From the NCBI GenBank assembly GCA_030247855.1, contig JAPDRN010000135.1, positions 22,388 to 86,387 on the forward strand: DNA of 64,000 nucleotides, read 5' to 3'. A model generated the notes under the pieces. That model searched no databases. It saw nothing but the letters and a program-made list of their open reading frames with translations, and was not told where the DNA came from. The DNA is from Knufia peltigerae. Lineage: Eukaryota; Ascomycota; Eurotiomycetes; Chaetothyriales; Trichomeriaceae. A program made the translations under genes and the position numbers. Positions within the stretch are counted from its first letter, which is position 1, and every line of letters starts with the position of its first letter. Shown here in pieces: positions 33,285 through 44,700 of this stretch.

Positions 33285-35705
33285 TTAACCAAGGCCGCAG
33301 GTTGAGAGAAGTTGTTCCAAGACCTTGTGCATATGCGTAGACACACCCCATACCCTTCCGAGACTCTCGAGGAACGTCAAAAACACATTGACTTCATAGA
33401 GCAGATTCTCCTGTCTTTGGCCACCGCTCAAGGTGCCGGTTAGATACTGTCGTACCTGCGTGTCGGAATCGTGCTCAATGCTCTCTGATACTGTGTCAAT
33501 GTTCAGAAGCAGTACGCTGTCCCAGTTGCATTGGTCAGGCCTTAGAATGGTAGAGATACCGGCCAGTAGAAAGCCACAGTACAGTATACCAGCTGAAAAC
33601 ACCGCCATCGGAGCATTGATCGTGTGCGCGTGACTGGCCGGAATTTCTTGGATGATTTCTCGAATACTCATAGCATGAAGAAGCCCCATGCGTGCTTTGG
33701 GACCTCGAAACCAAGACTCCAAGTCAAGCATTGGTTTCTTCCGGCCACCAACGACGCGCTGTTCAACATTGTACTGTTGGCAAAGCTTACGACAAAACCA
33801 ATTGAAATCAATGGCAGAATCAAGACCAATCGTATGCCATCGGAGAAGTATCACCCTCTTGTTCATCTCCGACATGGACAAACTTTGGTCAGCAAACAAG
33901 TAGAATCTGGCCAGACCTCTTGATATGTCCAGTCTCGAAGGAACGCCAATCACGTTCATCCCAGACACCGGGCTCTCCGCCATGAGTGACTTGAATCCCT
34001 CAAGCGTTACAGAGGCAGTCAGAAAAGCCAGGGAAGAGCCCAAATGTCGCACATGGACATTCTCAGACATGGCCGAACTGAACAGCTGCGAAAACTCCTG
34101 TCTTCTTGGACATCTCGCAATCATTTTGTCTCGCCAAGTCTCGGCATCTGTAGCTTCGAAAATATCGGCTTCTGCTGGCATGGGCAATGAATGAGAAGTA
34201 TGGCGTTGACATGTAGGGCCACCACTGTATGTCGAGATTTGGCCGTCAAGCACATAATGTCCCAGTAGTGCTCGTAGCTGCGTCTCTCTTGCAGCCCAAA
34301 CTCTCCATTTGCGTTCAAGGACATCGTGACTGTCCAAAAAATCGAAAGGCATGATCTCTTCTTGATCTTCCAGTTCATACATACCTGACCAGCGTGCCCA
34401 GAAGAATCCAAGACTATGGAAGACTTGTGCGGTGGTTCGAAGGGTGATGTTCTTACGAATCAGCCGACCTACGGAGAGATATTGTTGGTGTGCTTACCTC
34501 AGATAGCATTGCGTATATCTGTCCGAGAAGCGCCGTGAGCACGAGTTGTATACCGGAACATGTATCATAAGGACTTCGGTGCTTGATGAGAGTATGCCAC
34601 TGAAAGCCGTTTTAGGTGGTGAATAAAAGGGCCAATTGGTAGTCTTACCGAGGTTGCAACAGCAGTATGTGCTAATCGCCATAGAATCTCGCCCTTTGGA
34701 AGTCAGCAACTTGGCTTGTACCATCGAGGAAGTCCGACCTTGAGCAAATAATCTCTTTTGCCCATAAATAGCGACCCAAGCGCAATGGCATTGAGCAAAA
34801 GGGGATGAGTCCAATCTTTGAAGACGAATGTAGCTGCGTGCACAACGGGGAAAGATGGGAGGAATTGTTTGAAGAACATATGGAGACATCCATCGAGGAA
34901 TACGGTTGTGAAACCTGTAGTTTGCGCCTCGGACGTGACATCTGCCGACTGTTCAAATTAGATCTAGAATTTCAATCCGAACCTAGCTGCTCTTACCAAG
35001 GAAGTGATCATTTCTGTCAGATTCTTCACAGCACGGGTGCCTCTATGCTGTTTGTCCCCATCAGCTGTAAGCCAGGGCGACAATGGAGTGTGCTCTGATT
35101 CAGTTGGTGCAACAGCTTGAGATGGCAGGGCCTCAAGAGCAGGAAGATTGGTGAAGTCGGCAGCCAGAATCGATGTGAGTAGGTCCGCAGAGTCCGGCCA
35201 ATTGAGGGACATTGTCTCAGCAGGATCAAGTAGCGATTCATTATGTATATCTGCCATTGGTGTATACGTTGATATCGATGGGGCAAGCTCATCTGTCGAG
35301 GGTGGCAATGAGGAAGCATCGGCGTTGGCTGCCTCTAGGGTGAGGTCGAGACGACGTTCGCTGTCGGTGTTGTATCCTTGCGCAGGGCGTTCATGGCGCC
35401 TCATATGGCGCGTTAGACTATCATTTCTGGTGAAACCTCTTGAGCACGTCTCGCAGACAAAGGGTCGAGTTCCAGTGTCTATATATTGTCAGACTGTTTA
35501 GACTCACTATCTTGAGCCTGGAATTCCGTACGTGATCTCTCATGCCTCTGGAAGAAACACCAATCGCCCATGTTAACATATGAGATGTGCGCGGACGGTT
35601 TTCTCGAAGCGTGCTCACCATCAAATGTTCGGCTTTCCCAAAGCTCCTGCTACAATGTGGACACACATGTCTCTTGGCCGATATGATTGAAGACCTGAGA
35701 GGCAT
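33285..35705 (-). CDS. C2H2 zinc-finger regulator with fungal_trans domain
   Basis: Seven exons: 35619-35705, 35532-35547, 34997-35478, 34739-34948, 34649-34693, 34498-34599, 33285-34451; introns 45-71 nt; 702 residues. Two adjacent C2H2 fingers lie at the N-terminus: CPHCSRSFGKAEHLMRHERSH, split by introns, and CETCSRGFTRNDSLTRHMRRH, joined by a TGTRPF linker. A Ser/Pro/Leu-rich disordered stretch follows, then the fungal-specific transcription factor domain (FFKQFLPSFPVVHAATF, NAIALGSLFMGK, LTALLGQIYAML). Such C2H2 plus fungal_trans proteins are nuclear and often regulate an adjacent pathway. Its place between the aromatic hydroxylase and the transporter genes makes it the likely cluster regulator, which is inference. 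Exon 2 is only 16 nt. Confidence 0.88.
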
Positions 35706-36606
35706 CTCGCAAACCAGGCTGTTGTCGGTTGCAGGGAGTATTCAAATCGCAAGTCCGACTCAATTGAACGGGTACTGTAACCAGATGAATGGGCTCGGGG
35801 CCACAGCTTTAGGTGCCTTGAGCGAGTGTCCGGGCGAGTCTGCGTGGAAGTCGGGGACTGTTAAGCCCGATTAGGTGCCTTGCGGGCTCCCCGCAGCCGA
35901 GGCTCAGGCCGCCCACGCTCTAAGTAAATAATTACTAGGCCTTCTTATCGGTCCTCCCTACGCCACACATTTTACGTTCCTGGCATTTAAAGCAGCAATA
36001 CTATTTCGGCCACCAGACTCCAAATTTACAGTATGAAGCACGTGAACTTCCTACTTACCGCTCATTCTCCATCCAGATTCCAACAGTGCGTATGATTATC
36101 AACAAATGATGGGTTTTATCATCGAATCAACATCCAACCCCTGTAAGTCGGCGTCGTGACAGCCAGTACGGAGTACTATGGACCGCTTCAGGCGATGGCA
36201 CGGCCCAGTCGCGTGTCTCATCCCCATCTTGTTGTGATCAACCCGAAACCGAAGTGTGGCACCTCGTTAAGACGTAGCCCGTACTCCGTACACTATCATC
36301 CTTTGGGGCATGGTCTACGAACATCTCTGGCCCCTTCAACGACCTTCGTTTGGTAGCCGATGTTGTCACCGCCCCCCGAGATCCTTCATATGGGGAGCTA
36401 CATAAGTTGCGTCGCTCTGCATAACCGACAATGTCTCATCTTTCTCAGCCTGACCAGGCGACTTTGATTCTTTTTATCAAGAAGCATTCTAAGAAGACGA
36501 CAAATCCTAAATGCGCTTGGGCTGTCTGTTCTCGTGATATACAGTCACCCGTTGTCAGGAGATACGGGGGCGACCAGATTTCAATGCTTAACATTCAACG
36601 AGGGCA
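35706..36606. other. Intergenic, divergent promoters of regulator and MFS gene
   Basis: Contains two exact copies of the recurrent motif, TACGGAGTA at 36167-36175 and TACTCCGTA at 36282-36290. Open frames at 36156-36628 are not protein-like. Confidence 0.45.
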
Positions 36607-38291
36607 ATGGAAGAAGGCAAGACTGTAGAGGTACATCCTCCAACCAACGATCTCATTGTCGACTGGGCTGGCGACGATGACCCAGAGAACCCCCTCAATT
36701 GGCCCTCGAAGCGCAAGGGCATCAACATTGCCCTCTTATCGTGCCTGACCTTTGTCACGTAAGTGTTCTCAACCATTCACAGACAGCTGAGAACTGATGC
36801 CTCTTTTTCAGCCCACTTGCTTCATCGATGTTTGCGCCGGGCATCCCTCTGGTCATGAAAGACTTCCATAGCACCAGTGTTTTCTATGCGACCTTTGCTG
36901 TCTCGGTCTATTTGGTAGGCTATTCGTTCGGCCCATTGGTGTTTGCCCCACTCTCCGAGCTTTATGGACGACTGCCTGTATATCTCGTCACGAATGTCCT
37001 TTTCATCATCTTCACAATCGCCTGTGCTGTTGCACCGTCTTTAGGCAGCCTCATAGGCTTTCGCTTTCTCGCTGGATCAGCAGGTTCTGCACCCCTTGTG
37101 CTTGGTGGAGGCAGTGTCGCGGATCTGTATCCTCGCGAAAAGCGCGGATCCAAGATGGCCGTGTTTTCCATAGGTCCCCTAATTGGACCGGTGGCAGGTA
37201 AGCTCGACGAGATTGATTATGGCTGTGAGGTACTCACCGTCTCCTAGGCCCTGTGGCTGGCGCCTTTCTGGCCGAGGATGTTGGCTGGCGTTGGGTGTTC
37301 TGGGTCATTACCATTGCCGTAAGTGCATTCCATTGACGTTCTGTTCAAAATTTATAGCTTTTCAGGCCGGTATTGTCGTGATTGCATGCTTCATCTTCAT
37401 GAGGGAAACATATGCACCGGTACTCCTGGAGAGAAAAGCTGCTCATTTGAGGAAATCCACGGGAAATCAAGACCTCCGTTCAAAGCTGTCCACAGACGAC
37501 TCACCGCGGAATGCGATCGCAAAAGCATTCATACGCCCTACCAAGATGTTCTTTATGTCTCCCGTTGTCTTCGTATTTGTGGTGCGTTGCCTTGAGCAAA
37601 GCCTCTGACTGTGACGTTAAACTTGAACAGGTGTACATCGGCGTCATCTATGGCTACCTCTACCTTCTCTTCACCACAATCACCGAGATTTATGAGAGCG
37701 TCTACCACTTCTCGACCGGTCTGGCAGGTCTATCTTACATTGGAATAGGTGTCGGGATGTTTATTGGGTTAGGCGTCTTCGGAGCGACTAGCGACCGGCG
37801 AATTCAGAAGAAAAAAGCACAGGGAGACGTTTCTCCGGAAATAAGACTGGAAGGCTTGATTCCTGCCGCCATATGCATCCCGATCGGTCTCTTCTGGTAC
37901 GGATGGTCTGCCGAGAAACAGATTCACTGGATCATGCCAATCATTGGAACGGGTTGGGTCGGCCTGGGTCTGATTGGAATATTTGTAAGGCGTTATTTGC
38001 ACATTCTCACTCGCATTGTCTGCTGACCTGAACTAGCTTGCCGTCCAAACTTACCTTGTCGACTGTTATCCTTTATACGCTGCATCGGTGACGGCCGCCA
38101 ATACTGTGGTTAGGTCGCTGGTGGGAGCTTTCCTGCCGCTGGCCGGCCGTCCGCTTTACTCGAATCTGAAGCTGGGTTGGGGCAATTCGGTGCTGGCTTT
38201 TATCGCTCTCGCAATGGTGCCTCTACCGTTCATTTTCATGCGTTATGGTGCCCGACTCAGGACGCATCCTCGGTTCCAGGTGAACTTTTGA
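36607..38291 (+). CDS. MFS transporter, drug:H+ antiporter (DHA1) type
   Basis: Six exons: 36607-36758, 36812-37197, 37248-37318, 37366-37581, 37631-37984, 38037-38291; 477 residues. Twelve membrane helices are plausible. The N-terminal cytosolic part ends DDPENPLNWPSKRKG, the signature lead-in of fungal DHA1 proteins. SVYLVGYSFGPLVFAPLSEL YGR (motif A region) and GSVADLYPREKRG follow, and exon 3 gives GPVAGAFLAEDVGWRWVFW (antiporter motif C region GPVAG). A cytosolic loop lies between TM6 and TM7 (RKAAHLRKSTGNQDLRSKL). It would sit in the plasma membrane and export toxic or pathway compounds. Its position beside the C2H2 regulator suggests a role with the cluster; the substrate is unknown. 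Confidence 0.92.
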
Positions 38292-39258
38292 CGGCACGAT
38301 ACAGCCGCTGTTGCTTATCATGACCTACAGGAGCGGTCAAGCAGGTCTCAGCCTAGTACAACCATGAACATTCTCGTGCCAACCTCAAGCTTGTGGCGAC
38401 TCTGCTCACCTGACCATGGCTTGCAAAACTGCCAAGTCCGAGCATGCTGGATCAAAGAGAAAGGATTGTGCAAGCCCTTAAATGACGAGCCACCAGAATT
38501 TTTCAAGCTTGTCAATTCACGCCCGGCATCCACACAAGGCTGTGAAAAAGCTTTCTCCTTGGCCGAGCTTCGGTTTTTGACAGACCCAATAATTGAGCTT
38601 TTACGGGGCATTTTTCGCCGTCTAGCCCCTAATTTTGCAGATCATGCAGACTTGCTTACGCCTTCCCATCGCCTCCCTGTACCACTACGGAGTACTCCGT
38701 CCTTGGTACGACCATTTGCCCTCCATGTTGTCGATCTATATACTGTGTCTTCCGACTGATCATATGATATTTTATAGCGAAGGAATAGAAACACATAGTG
38801 GGCTAGTCAAGCCCTAGGGCTGTCGCACCAAAAATGCGTGTTGATGTTGAAGATATCGGGCTGTGAAGGCCGATGCTTTTGTTCCGACGCCGGACCGGAA
38901 ATGTGTCCGAGTCAAGTCCGTCCATACAGCAACCCATAAGTTCCACCGGCAAACGAAAACAATACAGGAAGTACTACCCTGCCCACCGGCAAAAGTCTAG
39001 ATGCGGTATGCAAATTCATTTCCACACTGGTACGGAGTATGACACACGCATCAATAGCCGACCTAAATGCTGGGGAAGCCGATCTTCGACCAATATGGCA
39101 ACCCGAGATGAAGAATTACGGCTACGACTTCCCATAGCCTACGGAGTATAAAGCCAGTGGGATCAGCATGATGACGATGTCTTCTTTCTCGAACAAGACG
39201 ACACCTACTGACTGATCTCCCTGGGTTGGCTCCCACCACGACCATCACCACCGCCGCC
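38292..39258. other. Intergenic between two MFS genes
   Basis: Three exact TACGGAGTA copies occur here (38686-38694, 39031-39039, 39140-39148), the first overlapping a TACTCCGT half. A 131-codon frame at 38364-38759 lacks recognisable features. Confidence 0.45.
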
Positions 39259-41201
39259 ATGGAGACATTCCACGGCAGATTCGAAAAATACAATGTCGCC
39301 CACAAACTACAGAAGCGCTCCCTTCTCGTCGCCATCAACGCTGTCGCCGGCTTGTCCATCTTCTTCTTTGGTTACGACCAAGGTGTGATGGGTGGCGTCA
39401 ACACGACTCGTGATTATGCAGAGCTCATGGGTTTCGGTCACTGGGATGCAGAAGAAGGTCTCGTCAAGGTTGACAAGAGTCTTTTGCAAGGTGGCATTGT
39501 TGCTGTGTAAGTTGAAATGACCTATCTACATAGATCTCTACCGTGGAGAGTCGAGACAGAGATTGGACGATGTCTACTGGACTACTAGGTCCTTGAGTCT
39601 GGCTCGTTCCATATGTACCCTGTCTTCTCCCTACATGATAGCACTCTCTGTTTGCGGACCTTCAAAGACGACCTGTTGACCCTTTGGCTTTTCTGCTTAG
39701 ATATTACCTTCCTGGAACCTTGTTCGGTGCTCTCATCGGCGGTTGGATAGGAGACAAGTTGGGTCGCATCACCACCATCGGCATAGCATGCGCCTGGGCC
39801 ATTGTCGGCGCGACTCTCCAATGTTCCGCCCAGAGCGCCAACTGGATGTTCTGCGCCCGTGTCCTCAACGGAATCGGCACGGGGATTCTCAACGCCATCA
39901 CTCCCGTCTGGGCCACGGAAACGGCAGCGTACACGTCTCGAGGACAGTTTGTGTCGATCGAATTCACCCTCAACATCCTCGGTGTTGTCGTGGCATACTG
40001 GATCGAATTCGGCACCTCCAAATACGGAGACGGAACTTCACCCTTCATCTGGCGCTTCCCCATCGCGTTCCAGATCGTCCCATTGATCGGTCTTTTGTGC
40101 GTCATCTGGTTCATGCCCGAGTCACCCCGGTGGTTGGTCAAAGTGGGACGCGAGAAGGAGGCACGGTACATCCTCAGCCGCCTCCGCGGCGACGAGGGTG
40201 AAGACCGCGAGCAGGCCGAGGCCGAGTTTCAAGACATCCGCAACGTCAGTGCCTTGGAGGTGGAAACGTCCAAGCAAAACAGCTACTTCAGCATGCTCTT
40301 CGGCATCGGATCGGGGAAACTACACACGGCCCGCCGCGTCCAATTGGTCATTTGGTTGCAGATCTTGCAGGAATGGATCGGCATCGCGGGCATCACGATC
40401 TACGGACCCGAAATCTTCACTATAGCGGGCATCAAGGCGAAAGACCGGCTGTGGGTCAGTGGTCTCAACGACATCACCTACATGTTTGCGACGTTGATCT
40501 GTGTCTTTACGCTGGACCGCATCGGTCGTCGGTGGACCTTGTACTGGGGCGCCGTCGGCCAGGGGATATGCTGTTTCGCCGCCGGAGGTCTCGCCCGAGC
40601 CACGATCAACGCCTCTTCCGAGAGCCACAAGACGTCCTTGGGTGCCGGGGCGACCTTCTTTGTGTTCCTGTACACGGCCATCTTTGGGGCCACGTGGCTG
40701 ACGGTCCCTTGGCTTTACCCTGCCGAAATATTCCCCTTGCACGTTCGCGCGCGAGGCAACGCCTTTGGTGTGGTCGGTTGGTCGATTGGTAACGGCTGGT
40801 GCGTCCTCTTGCTCCCCACGATCTTTGCCCGCCTCAACGAAAAGACGCTCTACATCTTTGGTGGAGTCAACGTCCTCAGCATCATCGTCGTGTGGGCCCT
40901 GTACCCGGAGACGAACCAACGTACGCTCGAGGAGATGGATCTCGTGTTTGCCTGCGACAGCATATGGACCTGGGAGGCCGAGAAGAACTTTGCAATCTTG
41001 AAAGAAGAAAACCCCGAATTGGTCCAGGCCGCGAAGAGGGGCAACAGCTTCGTCATCGACCCGGAGACCGGCAGGAGGACCAGCATGGCCAGCTCGGCTG
41101 CTGCTGCGAGAAGGGGGAGCTCGAGTCTCGCCGTGAGGAGGCCGAGTGGACCTGCGAAGCCTGGCAGTGTCGTGGAGAAGGACGTCGTGGAGCAGAAGTA
41201 G
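39259..41201 (+). CDS. MFS sugar-porter-type transporter
   Basis: Exons 39259-39506 and 39701-41201 with a 194 nt intron, 582 residues. Sugar porter family (PF00083): FFFGYDQGVMGG in TM1, GDKLGRITTIG after TM2, PESPRWLVKVGRE after TM6, LQILQEWIGIAGITIYGPEI in TM7, DRIGRRWTL, PWLYPAEIFPLHVRARGNAF in TM10 and PETNQRTLEEMD at the end of TM12. Twelve membrane helices, plasma membrane, proton-coupled uptake of a sugar or related small molecule such as a quinate-type acid. The C-terminal tail of about 90 residues is cytosolic, Ser/Arg/Ala-rich (RRTSMASSAAAARRGSSSLA). Long antisense frames on the minus strand are composition shadows of this GC-rich exon. Confidence 0.94.
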
Positions 41202-41744
41202 TAGGCCTTTTGAGAAGGAGGCGTCTCCCCCTCCTCGCCGATCAAATGTATTCCTGGTTGTAAGCTTTGCCCGTCGAGGAACACCATTTCCACCAAAGAT
41301 CGAGTACTTGGGGTAGCTATGAGGTGTCTGGAAAAAACAAATCCAAAATCTACTTCTCGACACAGATGATGGCCACTCCAAGTCTGATACCTATAGGCCT
41401 AAAGACACGTCCCGAAATACATTGCCATGGCCATCGAGTATTGAAATCGACGGATTCCAAAATCTCAATCCTATCAACATGTTTCTTTCCCACACGACAG
41501 CCTCCTGAGGAAACGGGTTGAAGATATTGTTTAGACTATGACGGGAAGCTTATGGTGAAAGGATATAGATAACGATGAGTAAGGTACAGGAGGTCGGTGA
41601 ACAGAAAGACACGTACAGTACATAGCACGAGCCTACCGTGTAAGACACATTGGAGAAGAGATTGCAAATTGATTGAACTACAACCTATGAAAAGCACTTT
41701 TGACTATCTCAATCTTGGTCTTGACCTCGACCTCTCACCTCACC
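41202..41744. other. Intergenic between convergent genes
   Basis: 3' flanks of the sugar-porter gene and the NFX1-type helicase gene. No supported frame or element. Confidence 0.4.
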
Positions 41745-44700
41745 TCACTTCTTGCCAATTTGTCTCATCGCCAACAAAAACTTGTCCTCGTTGGACACCT
41801 CCTTCTCTGCGACCTTAGCAAGACTACTACTAGTAGTAGCCTGCGAGGTTCTTGCTCGCATTGCCTCCAGGAACCGATCCTCAAAGAGATGCTTGGACGT
41901 CTCTTGGTAAATCTCCTTGTCCGTCATGCTCATGGTTCCGCATTCAGGACAGAAACCCTCTGGGAACGTCCTTGCCGAATAGACGTGTCCCTTGTCGCAA
42001 ACCTCGGGCGAGCCAACCTCATAGTGGCCCCACCGCTTCTCGATGTCTCTCATGCCTCGAGTCTTGATCTTGGGGACGTTGAGTGTGTCTGCCATGAACT
42101 CTGAACGCTCAAGTGCCTGCATGAAGTCGGTGGCAGTCTCCAGCAAAAGCTTGTGCGTGTTGGGGTAATGCTCGCAGATGTCCATGACTTTCTTCAGCTT
42201 GTCTTTGACAGTGGCAGCATCGTCGATCAAGGCCGCCGCATCACCAACTTTGATTGAAGTACCCAGCACGCTCATTTTGCCTCTTGTGGCGACGGCGAAG
42301 AGACCAAACTGGATTTGGTGCAGGCGCAGCTCAACGTCGATCAAAGGGCTCAATGTAATGCGGTCATTCTTCAGCATTTCCTCACAGCAGTTGGCACACG
42401 CCACTGACTCTCTGTACGCATACTCCAGCATGGTCATTCCTTGTCTCTGAACGCCATAAGACGGATCGCGGAGGTCGAGGAGATACCCGGCCATCTGCAA
42501 GGAGTCTGCGATGCGAATTCCAATGATTCGATATTCCAAAACGTCGAAACGGAATCGGAATGGCAGTTCATATGTCTTTGCAACGTTTGGAAATGATTCG
42601 CTGACTTTGGATATCTGAGACTGAATATGGTCGATGACCTCGTTACGCACCTTGACGATCTCTTTTTGGAGGTCGAGAGCATCACGATCCCGACGAAGAA
42701 TGAGGTCAGTATTTGCTCTCGTGGCCATTGGATTTGGCCTAATATTCTCAACACTTTGGCCAAAATTGTCGACGAGTCCTATTTCAACGGCGTCAACCTT
42801 GGTAGCAAACTTTTGTAGAATGCGACCCATTTTCGACACAAGCCGATCAAGGGTGTCTTCGAAGTTGACAAGTTTTGCAATGCTCTCATATCGGTGTGTT
42901 TTGGCACAAGGCTTGCCACACTGGCATACTGGCAGTCGAAGGTCGGCAGAAATTACATTGGAATTGACCGATAAGATTGTGCCATTGGGTGTAAGCTCAT
43001 AGACCGAGTGGAGGTTGATGCTATCCAGCTCAAAGACGTCGACTAGATGACCACAGTCGGGAAGGTAGAGCATTGGGTTGTATGGAATAAAACCAGCAAC
43101 ACAGGTTGGGCACAGGCTTGCTGGAAGACAGACTTCGCCATGCAGAGAAGGACAAGGGTGGCCGCACTCCAAGACTATAAATCAGTTAGTGGCAGTATTC
43201 ACAGAAGCCGTTCGGGGCGAAGGGCTCACCTTTAGGACATGGTACACAGCAGGGGAGAGTTGTGCTGGGTAGGCAACACAATACGTTTGCCGAGTTCTCG
43301 TGCTCACATCTAGGCTTGGATAGTTTGATACAGGGCTCACATGTATCGGAACAACGACCTGGACATGGACCATGTTCGCAAGAATCTGCACATGGCTCCG
43401 AACAAGAATTCGGACAAGGTGATCCGTGGTGACAGTCCAGTTTGCAAACATGACCACAAAGTTTCTGTTGTCCACATCTGAAAGGGCAGATTTTGTGGCT
43501 CTGATTCTGCTGACAAGTGCCGCATTGAGCGGTGCACGGATGACCGCAAGACAAGATCGATGGGCATTGAGCTGAGCAGAAGTCTTTCTGCGTGGAGTCG
43601 TCACCACATATGACCGTTAGAGAATGGCCACAGTCTAGTAGCTTTTGTGAGACCACGACCTTGCACTTTGAAACCTGCCCGGAGCAAAGAGATGTGCCCT
43701 GGTGTCCACATGGCAGGATGAAGTCCCCTCTAGATGAGTCACAACTTCCACAATCTTGATAACATAGTTTTTGACAAGGATGGCCACATGGGAAGACTTC
43801 CTGACATGCCTCTTGGCAGGCAATACGATCGTGGAGGCGCGGCGGGTGGCACATCTGTTGGCAATCATGACCACACTCCAAGCGTTGACCGCAGACGGCA
43901 GCGCAGATGGGAACCATCTGGAAGTCGGAGGGCTGTTGTACAGCATGGCAGTGCTCTGGGTGCGTACTGCAGCAAGTCAACAGTGAAGCACCAATGTTTC
44001 CATCAAAAGCAGAAATGACCTGTCTCCACATTGGTACTTTTGACAAGGTTTGCGTGTCTCCAATGATGTAAAAGCCCTCTCGTGCTCTACTACACGCAAC
44101 ATTGATACGATTGATACTCTTGAGAAAGCCCGCGCTGCCTCCGCTCCGAACCGTACTTAGAACGACAATTTTCGCTTCTTCACCTTGAAAGTTGTCGACT
44201 GTGGCGATTCTTAACATGTCAGCCATGGGAACTTCGTCTTTGGCTAATCTGCCTTCTGGGACCAAGCCTAATACTTCTTCGTCGATGAGCAGCTGACGAT
44301 CTTTTTCGCTGAGCCAGATGTTACATGTGGTGGATAGTTGTTCGTTAAGCTTAGAAAGCTGACCGGCGTAAGGAGTCAGAACGGCAATGTCGCCCTGGTC
44401 ATAAGCACCTCCGCGAAGGAGGTAAGTGACAAGTCCAACCACCATCTCAACTTCGTGGAGATTGACATGAGACTTCAGATCGTCTGCTTCCAGCTCAGGA
44501 ATGCGATGATCCCACCAATACATTCTGTGCACAAGTCCAACCGTGGGAGGATTGTCCAATGTGGATTTGTGATCTCTCAGATAGGGGTAAAAGATGCGTG
44601 CTATGTTGGCAATGGTCGGATGCATGCGACGCTGAATGTTTAGATGAGTTGATGCGACTGCCGAAGAGGACGGGTCTTTCGGTAGCATCAGACGTTCCAG

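Noticed and set aside
38364..38759. 131-codon frame between the two MFS genes
   Set aside because: No domain, signal or coding bias; open frames of this length occur by chance here.
40320..41381. 353-codon antisense frame over the sugar-porter gene
   Set aside because: It mirrors a GC-rich exon in which antisense stops are scarce; the Arg/Gly/Asp-rich product has no fold-like pattern.
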